Of a stretch of DNA of 64,000 bases, positions 46,798 to 56,058 are shown piece after piece. Position numbers and translations under genes: made by a program. Origin of the DNA: Bartonella tamiae Th239 (GTDB lineage Bacteria > Pseudomonadota > Alphaproteobacteria > Rhizobiales > Rhizobiaceae); NCBI RefSeq assembly GCF_000278275.1, contig NZ_JH725147.1, forward strand, positions 856,849 through 920,848, read 5' to 3'. The notes beneath the pieces are model-generated. The model was not told where the DNA came from and did no database searches. It was given only the letters and a program-made list of their open reading frames with translations. Position 1 is the first letter of the stretch. Each line of letters opens with the position of its first letter.

Positions 46798-47805
46798 ATG
46801 AAGTTTCTTGATCAGGCAAAAGTTTATATCCGTTCGGGAAATGGTGGTGCTGGCTCTGTATCTTTTAGGCATGAAAAGTTTCTAGAATTCGGTGGTCCTG
46901 ATGGTGGCGATGGTGGACGCGGTGGTGATGTATGGGCAGAAGTTGTCGATGGTCTGAATACACTGATTGATTATCGTTATCAGCAACATTTTAAAGCAAA
47001 AACCGGCATGCATGGCATGGGGCGCAACATGACAGGCGGGAAAGGCGATGACGTTATTTTACGCGTTCCCGTTGGTACGCAAATATTTGAAGAAGATAAT
47101 GAAACGCTCATTTGTGATTTGACCGAGGTTGGGCAACGGTTTCGTTTGGGAAAAGGCGGTAATGGTGGTTTCGGAAATTTACATTTTACCACTTCAACCA
47201 ATCGTGCACCACGTCGTGCAAATCCAGGGTTGGAAGGTGAAGAACGAACGCTTTGGTTGCGTTTGAAATTAATCGCTGATGGTGGATTGGTTGGTTTGCC
47301 GAATGCAGGAAAATCAACTTTTCTTGCATCTGTTACGCGTGCAAAACCCAAAATTGCGGATTATCCCTTTACAACATTACATCCTAATTTAGGTGTCGCA
47401 AGTATTGATGCAAGAGAATTTGTGCTTGCTGATATTCCCGGTCTTATAGAAGGCGCTCACGAAGGGGTCGGTATCGGTGATCGTTTTTTAGGACATGTTG
47501 AACGGTGTCGCGTGCTCTTGCATCTTGTTTCAGCACAAGAAGAAAATGTAAGTAAAGCATATCAAGTTATTAGAGAAGAATTACGTGCTTATGGACATCA
47601 ATTGGATGAAAAGGCAGAAATTGTTGCCTTAAGCCAAATTGATACATTGGATCATGTTGCGCGAGAAGAAAAAAAACGAGAACTTGAACAGGTTGTAGGT
47701 AAAGAGATTATGCTGGTTTCCGCAGTAAGTCATGAGGGATTAGAGGCGGTTTTGCGTTCTATTGCTCATGTTATCGAAGTGGATCGCGATGGACATGCTG
47801 ACTGA
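46798..47805 (+). CDS. obgE: Obg-family GTPase
   Basis: A 335-residue GTPase linked to ribosome assembly and stress control. The start at 46798 ([20 protein letters not shown]) follows AGAAGAG, and its N-terminal glycine-rich Obg fold (1-158) is complete. G-domain motifs are [14 protein letters not shown] (about 162), [14 protein letters not shown] and LSQIDTLD (G4, slightly altered from NKxD). The C-terminal OCT domain is short or absent, as usual in Rhizobiales. It heads obgE-proB-proA-nadD. Confidence 0.95.
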   Translation: MKFLDQAKVYIRSGNGGAGSVSFRHEKFLEFGGPDGGDGGRGGDVWAEVVDGLNTLIDYRYQQHFKAKTGMHGMGRNMTGGKGDDVILRVPVGTQIFEEDNETLICDLTEVGQRFRLGKGGNGGFGNLHFTTSTNRAPRRANPGLEGEERTLWLRLKLIADGGLVGLPNAGKSTFLASVTRAKPKIADYPFTTLHPNLGVASIDAREFVLADIPGLIEGAHEGVGIGDRFLGHVERCRVLLHLVSAQEENVSKAYQVIREELRAYGHQLDEKAEIVALSQIDTLDHVAREEKKRELEQVVGKEIMLVSAVSHEGLEAVLRSIAHVIEVDRDGHAD

Positions 47806-47821
47806 AGAGACAAGGTGTTAT

Positions 47822-48946
47822 ATGTCAAGCGGATTAAAAAGGCTTCATTTCTATAAACGTATTGTTGTAAAAATTGGCTCCGCATTGCTTGTTGATCGCG
47901 ATTATGGGTTGAAAAGCCAATGGTTGGCAAGTCTAATCGCCGATATCGCGCAGTTACGAAAAAAAAATGTTGATGTTTTACTTGTTTCTTCTGGTGCGAT
48001 TGCGCTTGGACGTACATTACAGCAATTGCCTTGTGGACCATTAAAGCTTGAACAAGCACAAGCGTGCGCTGCTATTGGTCAGATTGAGCTTGCAAAAGCT
48101 TATGGAGAAGCTTTGGACCGTCATGATCTTAAAACAGGACAAATTCTGCTAACCCTTAATGATACAGAAGAACGTCGCCATTATTTAAATGCGCGTGCAA
48201 CAATGAATACATTGCTTGAATTTGGTGTTGTTCCACTTATCAATGAAAACGATACAGTTGCCACAAGTGAAATACGCTATGGTGACAATGATCGATTGGC
48301 CGCGCGAGTAGCAACCATGATGGGAGCTGATCTTTTAGTCTTATTATCGGATATAGATGGTCTTTATACCGCGCCACCTCATCTTGATCCAAAGGCGCAA
48401 TTTGTGCCTTATATATCTACTATTGATGATAATATTGAAGCCATGGCAGGTGTTGCTGCTTCTGAATTTTCAAAAGGTGGGATGAAGACAAAACTTGATG
48501 CAGGTGTGATTGCTACCTTGTCTGGCACAGCAATGGTGATCACGTCTGGAAAACGCATGTCACCTTTAAGTGCAATTGATAAAGGTGAAAAAGCAAGTTT
48601 TTTCGCTCCCAGCCTAAAACCAGTAAGTGCTTGGAAGACGTGGATATCAGGTCATTTAGAAGCGTCCGGGCATATTGTTATCGATCAAGGTGCGCTTATT
48701 GCCTTAAAATCTGGCAAATCATTGCTTTCAGCAGGTGTTTTGCGTGTTGAAGGAGACTTCCAACGGGGAGATACAGTTTCAATCCGTGATGAAACTGGCA
48801 ATGAAATTGCTCGTGGACTTATCAGTTATGATGCATGTGAAGCCATCAAAATTACAGGATTGAAAAGTTCCGAGATTGCTGACGTTTTAGGATATGAACC
48901 GCGTTCTGCAATGATCCATCGTAATGACATGGTTTTGCGTGATTAG
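47822..48946 (+). CDS. proB: Glutamate 5-kinase
   Basis: A 374-residue enzyme for the first step of proline synthesis. The start at 47822 ([20 protein letters not shown]) is 17 bases after obgE. The amino acid kinase domain (1-255) has [40 protein letters not shown] and [15 protein letters not shown] domain (about 275-365) ends the protein, with [15 protein letters not shown]. It is complete. Next comes proA, 87 bases downstream, giving the full route to glutamate semialdehyde. Confidence 0.96.
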   Translation: MSSGLKRLHFYKRIVVKIGSALLVDRDYGLKSQWLASLIADIAQLRKKNVDVLLVSSGAIALGRTLQQLPCGPLKLEQAQACAAIGQIELAKAYGEALDRHDLKTGQILLTLNDTEERRHYLNARATMNTLLEFGVVPLINENDTVATSEIRYGDNDRLAARVATMMGADLLVLLSDIDGLYTAPPHLDPKAQFVPYISTIDDNIEAMAGVAASEFSKGGMKTKLDAGVIATLSGTAMVITSGKRMSPLSAIDKGEKASFFAPSLKPVSAWKTWISGHLEASGHIVIDQGALIALKSGKSLLSAGVLRVEGDFQRGDTVSIRDETGNEIARGLISYDACEAIKITGLKSSEIADVLGYEPRSAMIHRNDMVLRD

Positions 48947-49032
48947 GGTTTTGTGGCTTGACATTCTTTTGTGAGTGTTTGTTAACTAAAGCAAAGGTTG
49001 AAAGCCAAAAATGATTAATATCCTATGTTAAG

Positions 49033-50316
49033 ATGATGAATCCAGATGAATCGATACTGATCATGAATAAGAATGATTTAAATAAAATGGGTCAAAATGC
49101 CCGTCAATCAGCAGAAGCTCTTGCTTCAGCTTCAGCGCAACAAAAAACTGCGGCGCTTCATAATATGGCTGAAAAAATCCGACATGCTTTGCCACTCATT
49201 TTAAAATCCAACCAGTTGGATATTGAAGCAGCTGAAAATAAAGATTTAAGTACGGCAATGATAGAGCGTTTATGGCTGGATGAAAAACGTATTCAGGCTA
49301 TCGCTGAGAGTGTCGATATGATTGCAGAATTGGTTGATCCTATCGGGCAAGTTATCAGCGAATGGGAGCGCCCAAATGGTTTAAACATTCAACGTGTAAG
49401 AACGCCCTTGGGCGTTATTGGTGTTATTTATGAAAGCCGACCCAACGTCACAGCTGATGCGGGTGCTTTATGTTTTAAATCAGGCAACGCCGTGATATTA
49501 CGAGGTGGGTCAGATAGTTTTTATTCTTCACAAGCATTGCATAAAGCTATGGTTGAAGGTTTAGAAGAATGCGGATTTTTAAAAGAGACAATACAACTTG
49601 TTACGAGCAAAGATCATGAAAGTGTCGGGCAACTTTTAAAAGGCCTGAATGGTACCATTGATGTCATCGTGCCGCGGGGCGGTAAAAGTCTTGTGGCGCG
49701 GGTGCAAGAAGAAGCAAGAGTACCTGTTTTTGCGCATTTGGAGGGATTATGTCATATCTATATAGATGCATCTGCCAATTTAGATATGGCGCGAGAAATC
49801 ATCGTCAATGCTAAAATGCGTCGTACAGGAATTTGTGGCGCTGTTGAAACCATTTTGATTGATAAAAACGCCTTGAAAAAAATAAGTCCTATCCTCGAAA
49901 CACTTCATGAAATGGGATGTGAAGTTCGAGCAAGTGAAGATATTCAAAATTTGGTATCGGGTGCGACGAATGCTTTGGAGAGTGATTGGTCAACTGAATA
50001 TCTCGATGCGATTGTCTCAGTAAAATCAGTTGAAGGTATTGAAGGTGCAATTGAGCATATTCAACACTATTCATCACATCATACAGAAGCTATCATCGCT
50101 GAAGATCCTCATGTTGTGGCTTTATTTTTTCAAAAATTGGACTCAGCTATTCTCATGCATAATGCCTCGACACAATTCGCCGATGGTGGAGAATTTGGGT
50201 TTGGCGCAGAAATTGGTATTGCGACGGGAAAAATGCATGCAAGAGGTCCCATTGGTGTTGAACAATTAACAACGTTTCAATATTTAGTGCGCGGAAACGG
50301 ACAGACACGCCTTTGA
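49033..50316 (+). CDS. proA: Glutamate-5-semialdehyde dehydrogenase (gamma-glutamyl phosphate reductase)
   Basis: A 427-residue NADPH-dependent enzyme after ProB in proline synthesis. Key segments are [57 protein letters not shown] and [16 protein letters not shown] with the catalytic Cys (about residue 267). TEAIIAEDP and [19 protein letters not shown] close the protein. Start choice between 49033 and 49063 is open, as neither has a strong ribosome-binding site. The stop overlaps the TTG start of nadD. Confidence 0.96.
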   Translation: MMNPDESILIMNKNDLNKMGQNARQSAEALASASAQQKTAALHNMAEKIRHALPLILKSNQLDIEAAENKDLSTAMIERLWLDEKRIQAIAESVDMIAELVDPIGQVISEWERPNGLNIQRVRTPLGVIGVIYESRPNVTADAGALCFKSGNAVILRGGSDSFYSSQALHKAMVEGLEECGFLKETIQLVTSKDHESVGQLLKGLNGTIDVIVPRGGKSLVARVQEEARVPVFAHLEGLCHIYIDASANLDMAREIIVNAKMRRTGICGAVETILIDKNALKKISPILETLHEMGCEVRASEDIQNLVSGATNALESDWSTEYLDAIVSVKSVEGIEGAIEHIQHYSSHHTEAIIAEDPHVVALFFQKLDSAILMHNASTQFADGGEFGFGAEIGIATGKMHARGPIGVEQLTTFQYLVRGNGQTRL

Positions 50317-50951
50317 AAATAAAAACAAACAACCAAAATTCTTTATCTTGCGAAAAACAAATGCCCTATGTGGAAAGTGGCAATGTCGTTGGTTTATTTG
50401 GTGGTTCGTTTAATCCTCCCCATGATGGACATGTTTTGGTGGCAAAAACGGCAATTCAGCGTTTAGGTTTGCAGCAATTATGGTGGATGGTAACACCTGG
50501 AAATCCTTTAAAAGATAATCGCGCACTTCCCTCACTTCAGAGCCGGATATGTTTAAGCACAAAAATGATTGACGATCCAAGAATAAAAATAACTGGATTT
50601 GAAGAAAAAATAGGCGCTTACACATCTATCATGACAATTCGGCATATTTTAAAACGTCATAAAGGCGTTTACTTTGTTTGGATTATGGGAGGAGATAGCT
50701 TGTCTACTTTTCATCATTGGCACTGCTGGCGTGATATTGTTCATACATTACCTATTGCAATTATTGACCGCCCTATGGCAAAAAAAGCTGTTTTATCGGC
50801 ACCTATGGCCCAAACGTATCAAAAATTTCGCATAAAAGAAGAACAAAGTACTTCTTTGCCATACATGAAGGCTCCCGCATGGGTTTATATTCATGCACAA
50901 CGATCCAACACCTCATCGACTGCTTTGCGTCAACAAAATGATGGAAAATAA
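50313..50951 (+). CDS. nadD: Nicotinate-nucleotide adenylyltransferase
   Basis: A 212-residue enzyme making NAD precursors from nicotinate mononucleotide and ATP. The nucleotide-binding motif is [38 protein letters not shown] and the C-terminal NTSSTALR (form of ISSTxIR) complete the family set. The start is either the TTG overlapping proA or ATG at 50361, 16 codons later, closer to the conserved core. The proA-nadD-rsfS-rlmH order is typical of Rhizobiales. Confidence 0.93.
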   Translation: MKIKTNNQNSLSCEKQMPYVESGNVVGLFGGSFNPPHDGHVLVAKTAIQRLGLQQLWWMVTPGNPLKDNRALPSLQSRICLSTKMIDDPRIKITGFEEKIGAYTSIMTIRHILKRHKGVYFVWIMGGDSLSTFHHWHCWRDIVHTLPIAIIDRPMAKKAVLSAPMAQTYQKFRIKEEQSTSLPYMKAPAWVYIHAQRSNTSSTALRQQNDGK

Positions 50952-51047
50952 TCATTTTTATTCCAATATGAAGAAAGGTTCATAAAATTGTTTTAAATCA
51001 AGCTTATGCTTGAAAAAAGAACATGATCATGCAACCTTATACTGCTT

Positions 51048-51521
51048 ATGAACTTTTTAAACATATTAAAGATCTTATATCTTAGAAAGGATAAAAATCT
51101 GAACACTTTATCATCTTATAAAAGCACCACATCGGATGGTGTATCTCAAATGACCAAACTGTCTGAAAGCCGTCAATGTCTTGATATTGTGCTTAATAGT
51201 ATTGAAGGGTCGAAAGCTGAATCGATAATTTCTATAGACATTCGCCGCCGTTCTGCACTGGCGGATTACATGGTTATTGCTTCGGGGCGTTCTCAAAGGC
51301 ATGTGGCAGCGATTGCTGATTATTTGATGCGTGCACTAAAAGAAGCAGGTTATCGTGTGGCACACATAGAAGGATTAGAAAGTGGTGAATGGGTTTTGAT
51401 TGATGCAGGAGATATTATTATCCATCTTTTTCGTCCAGAAACTCGTGACTATTATAATCTTGAAAAAATGTGGCAAACGCCAGTCAGTGACGATGAGGTA
51501 GAGCAAATGAGGATATCATAG
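51048..51521 (+). CDS. rsfS: Ribosome silencing factor RsfS
   Basis: A factor that binds L14 (uL14) and blocks subunit joining when nutrients are low. The 157-residue open frame has its conserved core from about residue 40: CLDIVLNSIEGSKAESIISID, then LADYMVIASGRSQRHVAAIAD, and ESGEWVLIDAGDIIIHLF followed by YYNLEKMW. The true start is uncertain. The first 34 residues are not conserved in the family, and ATG at 51150 would give a 123-residue protein of typical size. The gene precedes rlmH by one base. Confidence 0.92.
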   Translation: MNFLNILKILYLRKDKNLNTLSSYKSTTSDGVSQMTKLSESRQCLDIVLNSIEGSKAESIISIDIRRRSALADYMVIASGRSQRHVAAIADYLMRALKEAGYRVAHIEGLESGEWVLIDAGDIIIHLFRPETRDYYNLEKMWQTPVSDDEVEQMRIS

Positions 51522-51522
51522 C

Positions 51523-52005
51523 GTGCAAATCCGTGTATTTGCGGTCGGACGTATGAAAAAAGGAGCCGAACAAGAACTCGCTCAGCGTTATTTTGATCGA
51601 TTTTCTAAAATTGCACCCCTTTCTGGTTTAACACTTTCAAAAATTGTGGAAATTGGTGAAAGTCGTGCGCAGACACATTTGCAAAGAATGGAAGAAGAGG
51701 GGATAAAACTTCTAGAAACTCTTCCTGTTAATGGACAATTGATTGTGCTTGACGAGCGTGGAATCCATTACAGTTCATCAAATTTTTCAAAAAAAATAGA
51801 AAATTATCGTGATAGTGGACATCGTCATCTTACTATTGCTCTTGGCGGACCCGATGGTCATAGTGATGATATACGTAAACGCGCTGATTTGATCTTAAGC
51901 TTTGGAGCCATGACATGGCCGCATCAAATTGCTCGTATTTTATTGGCAGAGCAGCTTTATCGTGCGGCAACCATATTAAATGGTCATCCTTACCATCGTG
52001 TATAA
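51523..52005 (+). CDS. rlmH: 23S rRNA (pseudouridine-1915-N3)-methyltransferase
   Basis: A 160-residue SPOUT-class methyltransferase acting on the 70S ribosome at position 1915. LVIVLDERG appears here as LIVLDERGIHYSS, and the knot is formed by LTIALGGPDGHSDDI. The C-terminal LLAEQLYRAATILNGHPYHR is diagnostic of the family. GTG start, one base after rsfS, with AGGAT nearby. Complete. Confidence 0.96.
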   Translation: MQIRVFAVGRMKKGAEQELAQRYFDRFSKIAPLSGLTLSKIVEIGESRAQTHLQRMEEEGIKLLETLPVNGQLIVLDERGIHYSSSNFSKKIENYRDSGHRHLTIALGGPDGHSDDIRKRADLILSFGAMTWPHQIARILLAEQLYRAATILNGHPYHRV

Positions 52006-52111
52006 AAAGAATATGCTGTATTATATGACGAATAATTAACGTGGCTTTAAAATTATTTGCCTTATAAAGGGGGCATATCTCTTCATCTTATTAAAGTGTA
52101 ATCCGTGCGCA

Positions 52112-53386
52112 ATGATAAAGTATAAACGACAAAAAGTGTATAAAAGGTACATTTTTCCACACTATGTGTGGAGTATAGTTTATGTGTTTTTTTTGGTAAA
52201 TTTATTGCCTGTTTTTGCGTTTTCTCAAGATCGTCAAAGTCATGATGCGGCCAGCAAAGCGCTTTTTGATATTCGTCAGACTATGTCCCTTTCACGCGAA
52301 AAAGTTTCAGAACTGGCAAAACAGGTCGATAGTTTGAAAAAGGATCAAAGAACTTTAACTTCTGAGCTTGTAAAGGCGGCAAAATTAGAACGCGATGCGA
52401 CAGAAAATATCGCACAAAGTGAAGAAAAATTGGAACAACTTCTCATACAGAAAAAAACAGTTGAAAAAGATTTGTTTGATCGTAAGGCTGAGTTTGCTGA
52501 GGTTTTGGCTGCTTTAGAACGTATGGGGCTTAATCCACCACCAGCAATTTTAGTGCGCCCAGATGATGCTTTGGCATCAGTGCGAAGTTCAGTACTTTTA
52601 GGTGCATTGGTTCCTGACATGCGTGAGAAAACGCGAGCACTTTCTGCAAGTTTGAAGGATCTGACACGTGTCAGTGTTTCCATTCAACAAGAGCGTGATA
52701 CCATGAAAAAAGAGGTCAATACACAGGCAGAACAACAAAAACGTTTGGCGTTACTTCTTGAACAAAAAGCAAAATTGGAAAAAACCTCAGAAGCTGAATT
52801 GATTGTACAAAGAAAAAAAAGTCGTGAATTGGCTGAAAAAGCACGCTCTTTAGAGGATCTACTGGCAGAACTGGAACGACAATCACGCAGTCCATCTTCT
52901 CCTTCGACATTATCAGAAAGTGATTTACGTCTTCATAGGGCTCAAGAATTTTCTCAACAAAAAGGACAATTGCTTTTACCCGTTTCTGGAAAACGAATAC
53001 AAAAATTTGGTGCCAATAAGGGTGCGATTGTTGGTGATACAATAGAAACCGCGCCATCAGCTATTGTGGTCGCTCCAACAGAGAGTATTGTAGCTTATGC
53101 TGGTCCTTTTCGATCTTATGGACAAATTGTTATTCTTGATGTTGGCCAAGACTATCATATATTATTAGCTGGAATGGCACGTGTGGATGTCAATCAAGGA
53201 CAATTTTTATTGTCAGGAGAACCATTGGGTGCCATGGGAACACAACTTATTGCGAGTGCTGGTGCTTTGGATATAGGCAAAAGTGCTCCAATGCTTTACA
53301 TTGAATTGAGAAAACAAGGAAAACCTGTAGATCCTGCCCCTTGGTGGGGAGCCGGTAAGTCGGGAAGGAACCAGAATGATTCGTAA
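52112..53386 (+). CDS. EnvC-like murein hydrolase activator with degenerate LytM domain
   Basis: A 424-residue protein with an N-terminal membrane or signal segment (IFPHYVWSIVYVFFLVNLLPVFAF). A long coiled coil (about residues 45-275) and a C-terminal LytM/M23-like domain (about 290-415) follow. The zinc ligands of true M23 peptidases are absent: FGANKGAIVGDTI lacks the first His, and QDYHILLAGMARV keeps only a single His. Such degenerate proteins, like EnvC, activate amidases at the division site. It overlaps ctpA by 11 bases, so the pair is co-translated and likely acts in envelope remodelling. Confidence 0.9.
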   Translation: MIKYKRQKVYKRYIFPHYVWSIVYVFFLVNLLPVFAFSQDRQSHDAASKALFDIRQTMSLSREKVSELAKQVDSLKKDQRTLTSELVKAAKLERDATENIAQSEEKLEQLLIQKKTVEKDLFDRKAEFAEVLAALERMGLNPPPAILVRPDDALASVRSSVLLGALVPDMREKTRALSASLKDLTRVSVSIQQERDTMKKEVNTQAEQQKRLALLLEQKAKLEKTSEAELIVQRKKSRELAEKARSLEDLLAELERQSRSPSSPSTLSESDLRLHRAQEFSQQKGQLLLPVSGKRIQKFGANKGAIVGDTIETAPSAIVVAPTESIVAYAGPFRSYGQIVILDVGQDYHILLAGMARVDVNQGQFLLSGEPLGAMGTQLIASAGALDIGKSAPMLYIELRKQGKPVDPAPWWGAGKSGRNQNDS

Positions 53387-54686
53387 AATAACTCTTTTGG
53401 CAGCTGGTATTTTGCTCGGTGCCACTTCTATGGTCATGGTGCAGTCTGTTGCAGCTGAAAATGACAATGATGTGTATAAACAGCTTTCAATTTTTGGTGA
53501 TGTTTTTGAACGGGTACGGGCACAATATGTGACAGTTCCTGACGACAAAAAATTGGTTAAAGATGCAATAAACGGTATGTTGACATCGCTTGATCCCCAT
53601 TCATCTTATATGGATGCGAAAGAAGCAAAAGACATGCGTGTTTCCACCAAAGGAGAATTTGGAGGTCTTGGCATTGAAGTCACTATGGAAAATGATCTTA
53701 TTAAAGTTGTTTCTCCAATGGATGATACACCTGCCTCACGTGCTGGAGTTCTTGCAGGTGACCTTATTACTAAGATTGATGATGAACAGGTTCGGGGTCA
53801 GTCGCTCAATGACGCTGTAACAAAAATGCGTGGTGAGGTTGGTCAACCCATTACACTAACAATTATTAGAGATGGGGTTAATAAACCTCTTGAAATTACT
53901 GTTGTGCGTGACATTATTAAAGTTAAAGCGGTAAAATATCGTGTTGAAAATGACATTGGTTATTTGCGGCTCATTCAATTTACTGAACAAACTTTTAGTG
54001 ACTTGCAAGCCGCTATTAAGGATATTCAAGATAAAATACCCAATGATCGCTTAAAAGGTTATGTTTTGGATCTACGACTTAATCCTGGTGGTTTGCTAGA
54101 TCAGGCAGTCAACGTATCAGATGCGTTTTTGGATAAAGGTGAGATTGTATCGACACGTGGGCGAGAAAAAAATGAAATCATGCGTTTTGATGCAAAACCC
54201 GGCGATCTTATCAATGGTAAACCGCTAATTGTGTTGATTAATGGTGGTTCAGCAAGTGCTTCTGAAATTGTTGCTGGTGCACTTCAAGATCATCGCCGCG
54301 CTACCATCTTAGGGACTCAGTCTTTTGGTAAGGGATCCGTTCAAACCATTATTCCAATGGGAGAAAACGGTGCACTTCGTTTGACAACAGCACTTTACTA
54401 CACGCCTTCTGGTACGTCTATTCAGGGCAAGGGCATCACCCCAGATATTAAAGTCGATCAACCATTGCCTGATGAATATAAAGGTTTGAACGTAAATGTT
54501 GGTGAATCTGAGCTCAAAGGTCATATTAAGGGTAATGAAGAGGATGATAAGGGCTCAGGTTCAGCAGCTTATGTTCCAAAAGATCCTAAAGATGATATCC
54601 AATTAAATGAAGCATATAAGCTATTGCGTGGTGAAATGGCGAATGCGGCGTTTCCACCTGATCCTGAAAAAGGTCTTCCCAATTAA
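53376..54686 (+). CDS. ctpA: C-terminal processing peptidase (S41)
   Basis: A 436-residue exported serine peptidase. The N-terminus has a signal segment (ITLLAAGILLGATSMVMV). A PDZ domain (about 90-170) has GEFGGLGIEVTMEND, then the S41 core has LRLNPGGLLDQAV, the catalytic Ser in INGGSASASEIVAGAL and the Lys in GTQSFGKGSVQT. The C-terminal tail is acidic and Gly/Ser-rich. In Bartonella this enzyme lies beside the invasion-associated locus, as here. It is closely coupled to the upstream EnvC-like gene and ends at a strong terminator. Confidence 0.96.
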   Translation: MIRKITLLAAGILLGATSMVMVQSVAAENDNDVYKQLSIFGDVFERVRAQYVTVPDDKKLVKDAINGMLTSLDPHSSYMDAKEAKDMRVSTKGEFGGLGIEVTMENDLIKVVSPMDDTPASRAGVLAGDLITKIDDEQVRGQSLNDAVTKMRGEVGQPITLTIIRDGVNKPLEITVVRDIIKVKAVKYRVENDIGYLRLIQFTEQTFSDLQAAIKDIQDKIPNDRLKGYVLDLRLNPGGLLDQAVNVSDAFLDKGEIVSTRGREKNEIMRFDAKPGDLINGKPLIVLINGGSASASEIVAGALQDHRRATILGTQSFGKGSVQTIIPMGENGALRLTTALYYTPSGTSIQGKGITPDIKVDQPLPDEYKGLNVNVGESELKGHIKGNEEDDKGSGSAAYVPKDPKDDIQLNEAYKLLRGEMANAAFPPDPEKGLPN

Positions 54687-54690
54687 TAAG

Positions 54691-54717
54691 AAAGGCGCAA
54701 AACCGCGCCTTTTTTTA
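54691..54717 (+). terminator. Rho-independent terminator after ctpA
   Basis: AAAGGCGC pairs perfectly with GCGCCTTT across a 6-base loop, followed by a T run. It lies five bases after the ctpA stop codon and ends the EnvC-like/ctpA transcript. Confidence 0.9.
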
Positions 54718-54813
54718 GTGTCGTAGGACTATATTCATGTGATGTTCGATGTTTATTTTTGTCAGTTTATACATATTTTATTCAAGAATATAAAGCATTG
54801 ATTGGAAAACGTT

Positions 54814-55329
54814 ATGACAAATAAAAAAACACCTTTGTCATTACCTTATCGCGATTGTGTGGGTATTGTTGTTTTTAATGAAGAGAGTAAAGTATGGGCT
54901 GGCCGACGAATTTTCAATGAGCAAAATGATTTGCATGGGGCGACCAAACTTTGGCAAATGCCACAAGGTGGTATAGACGAGGGGGAAACACCAATTGAGG
55001 CTGCACGACGTGAACTTTATGAAGAAACGGGAATATACTCAATTGAAGTTTTGGGTGAAACAGATGGATGGCTTAATTATACTTTGCCTGAGTATTTGAT
55101 TGGAATTGCTTTAAAAGGCAAGTATTGTGGTCAAAGACAAAAGTGGTTTGCTTTCCGTTTTATAGGTAAAATGACAGAAATAAAAATTAATCCTCCTCCT
55201 GATAATAATAATGCTGAATTTGATGCATGGGATTGGGTTGATCTGGAAGATTTGCCCTTGATGGTTGTACCGTTTAAACAAAGTGTTTATGAAAAAGTTG
55301 TAGCGCAATTTCGTCATTTTATTGTATGA
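54814..55329 (+). CDS. rppH: RNA pyrophosphohydrolase (IalA in Bartonella)
   Basis: A 171-residue Nudix hydrolase that removes pyrophosphate from the 5' end of mRNA and also splits dinucleoside polyphosphates. The Nudix box is [20 protein letters not shown] followed by [23 protein letters not shown] and LWQMPQ precede it, and [10 protein letters not shown] is the family-specific end. In Bartonella this protein is called IalA, for invasion-associated locus A, and lies beside IalB. The start at 54814 follows TTGGAAAA; a TTG at 54802 is a less likely option. Confidence 0.95.
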   Translation: MTNKKTPLSLPYRDCVGIVVFNEESKVWAGRRIFNEQNDLHGATKLWQMPQGGIDEGETPIEAARRELYEETGIYSIEVLGETDGWLNYTLPEYLIGIALKGKYCGQRQKWFAFRFIGKMTEIKINPPPDNNNAEFDAWDWVDLEDLPLMVVPFKQSVYEKVVAQFRHFIV

Positions 55330-55434
55330 AGATAAAAAAAGCTTCATAAAGGATAGATTATGCTGTAGCGAACGAATATATATTGGCGAGTTTATCTTGA
55401 TAACTGAAATCTTGATCAAAGAAAGATTATTGAA

Positions 55435-55989
55435 ATGAAAAAACTTTTTAGTTGTATAGCTATATTAGCTTTACTTGCGATGTCTTCAACGTCCATGGCA
55501 CAAGATGCAAAGGGTGGACGTCCCACAGCAGCCTCATTGCCAAATGGTGCAACATCTTTGACTGAAACATATGGTTTGTGGACTGTGAATTGCGCTGTGG
55601 TAAATGGTGAAAAAGGTTGTGCGATGATTCGTCAGGAAGTGAATGCGCAAAATCAACCTGTTCTTAGCATTAATATAACAAGTGAAGAAAACGGCAATGT
55701 TACAGGTATTATGCTTGTTCCTTTTGGTATTCTTGTAACACGACCAATCCATCTTCAAGTTGATGATACAAATGTTACTTTAGATACAAATGTACGCACG
55801 TGTGTTCCTACAGGTTGCGTTGTTCCTGTAACGTTTAATACGAATGTTGTTGCTGGTCTTCGTGCGGGTAAACAACTCAAATTAGCGGCAACATCATCAG
55901 GTCCTGGTGAGCCAGCTGTTAATAACTTATTTATACAGCTTAGTGGATTTAGCGGTGCGCTTGATCGCTTAAAAGCTTTAAAAGGCTAA
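55435..55989 (+). CDS. ialB: Invasion-associated locus B family protein
   Basis: A 184-residue exported protein with a signal peptide (KKLFSCIAILALLAMSSTSMAQ, cut after MAQ or nearby). The IalB domain has the pattern TYGLWTVNCAVVNGEKGCAMI, then MLVPFGILVTRPIHLQVDD and TCVPTGCVVPVTF. Four Cys probably make two disulfides. In Bartonella bacilliformis IalB is an outer-membrane or surface-associated protein promoting red-cell entry. The family is also common in non-invasive Rhizobiales, so no invasion role is claimed here. It is next to rppH as in Bartonella. Confidence 0.94.
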   Translation: MKKLFSCIAILALLAMSSTSMAQDAKGGRPTAASLPNGATSLTETYGLWTVNCAVVNGEKGCAMIRQEVNAQNQPVLSINITSEENGNVTGIMLVPFGILVTRPIHLQVDDTNVTLDTNVRTCVPTGCVVPVTFNTNVVAGLRAGKQLKLAATSSGPGEPAVNNLFIQLSGFSGALDRLKALKG

Positions 55990-56016
55990 ACATTTTACAT
56001 ATTTATTGAGATGGTT

Positions 56017-56043
56017 AAAAAGGTGGCTTTCAGCCGCCTTTTT
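56017..56043 (+). terminator. Rho-independent terminator after ialB
   Basis: AAAAGGTGGCT - TTC - AGCCGCCTTTTT is a strong hairpin with one G-T pair and a T run, located 27 bases after the ialB stop. The convergent zntA gene ends 16 bases further right. Confidence 0.85.
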
Positions 56044-56058
56044 GTTAGAGTTCAACAT

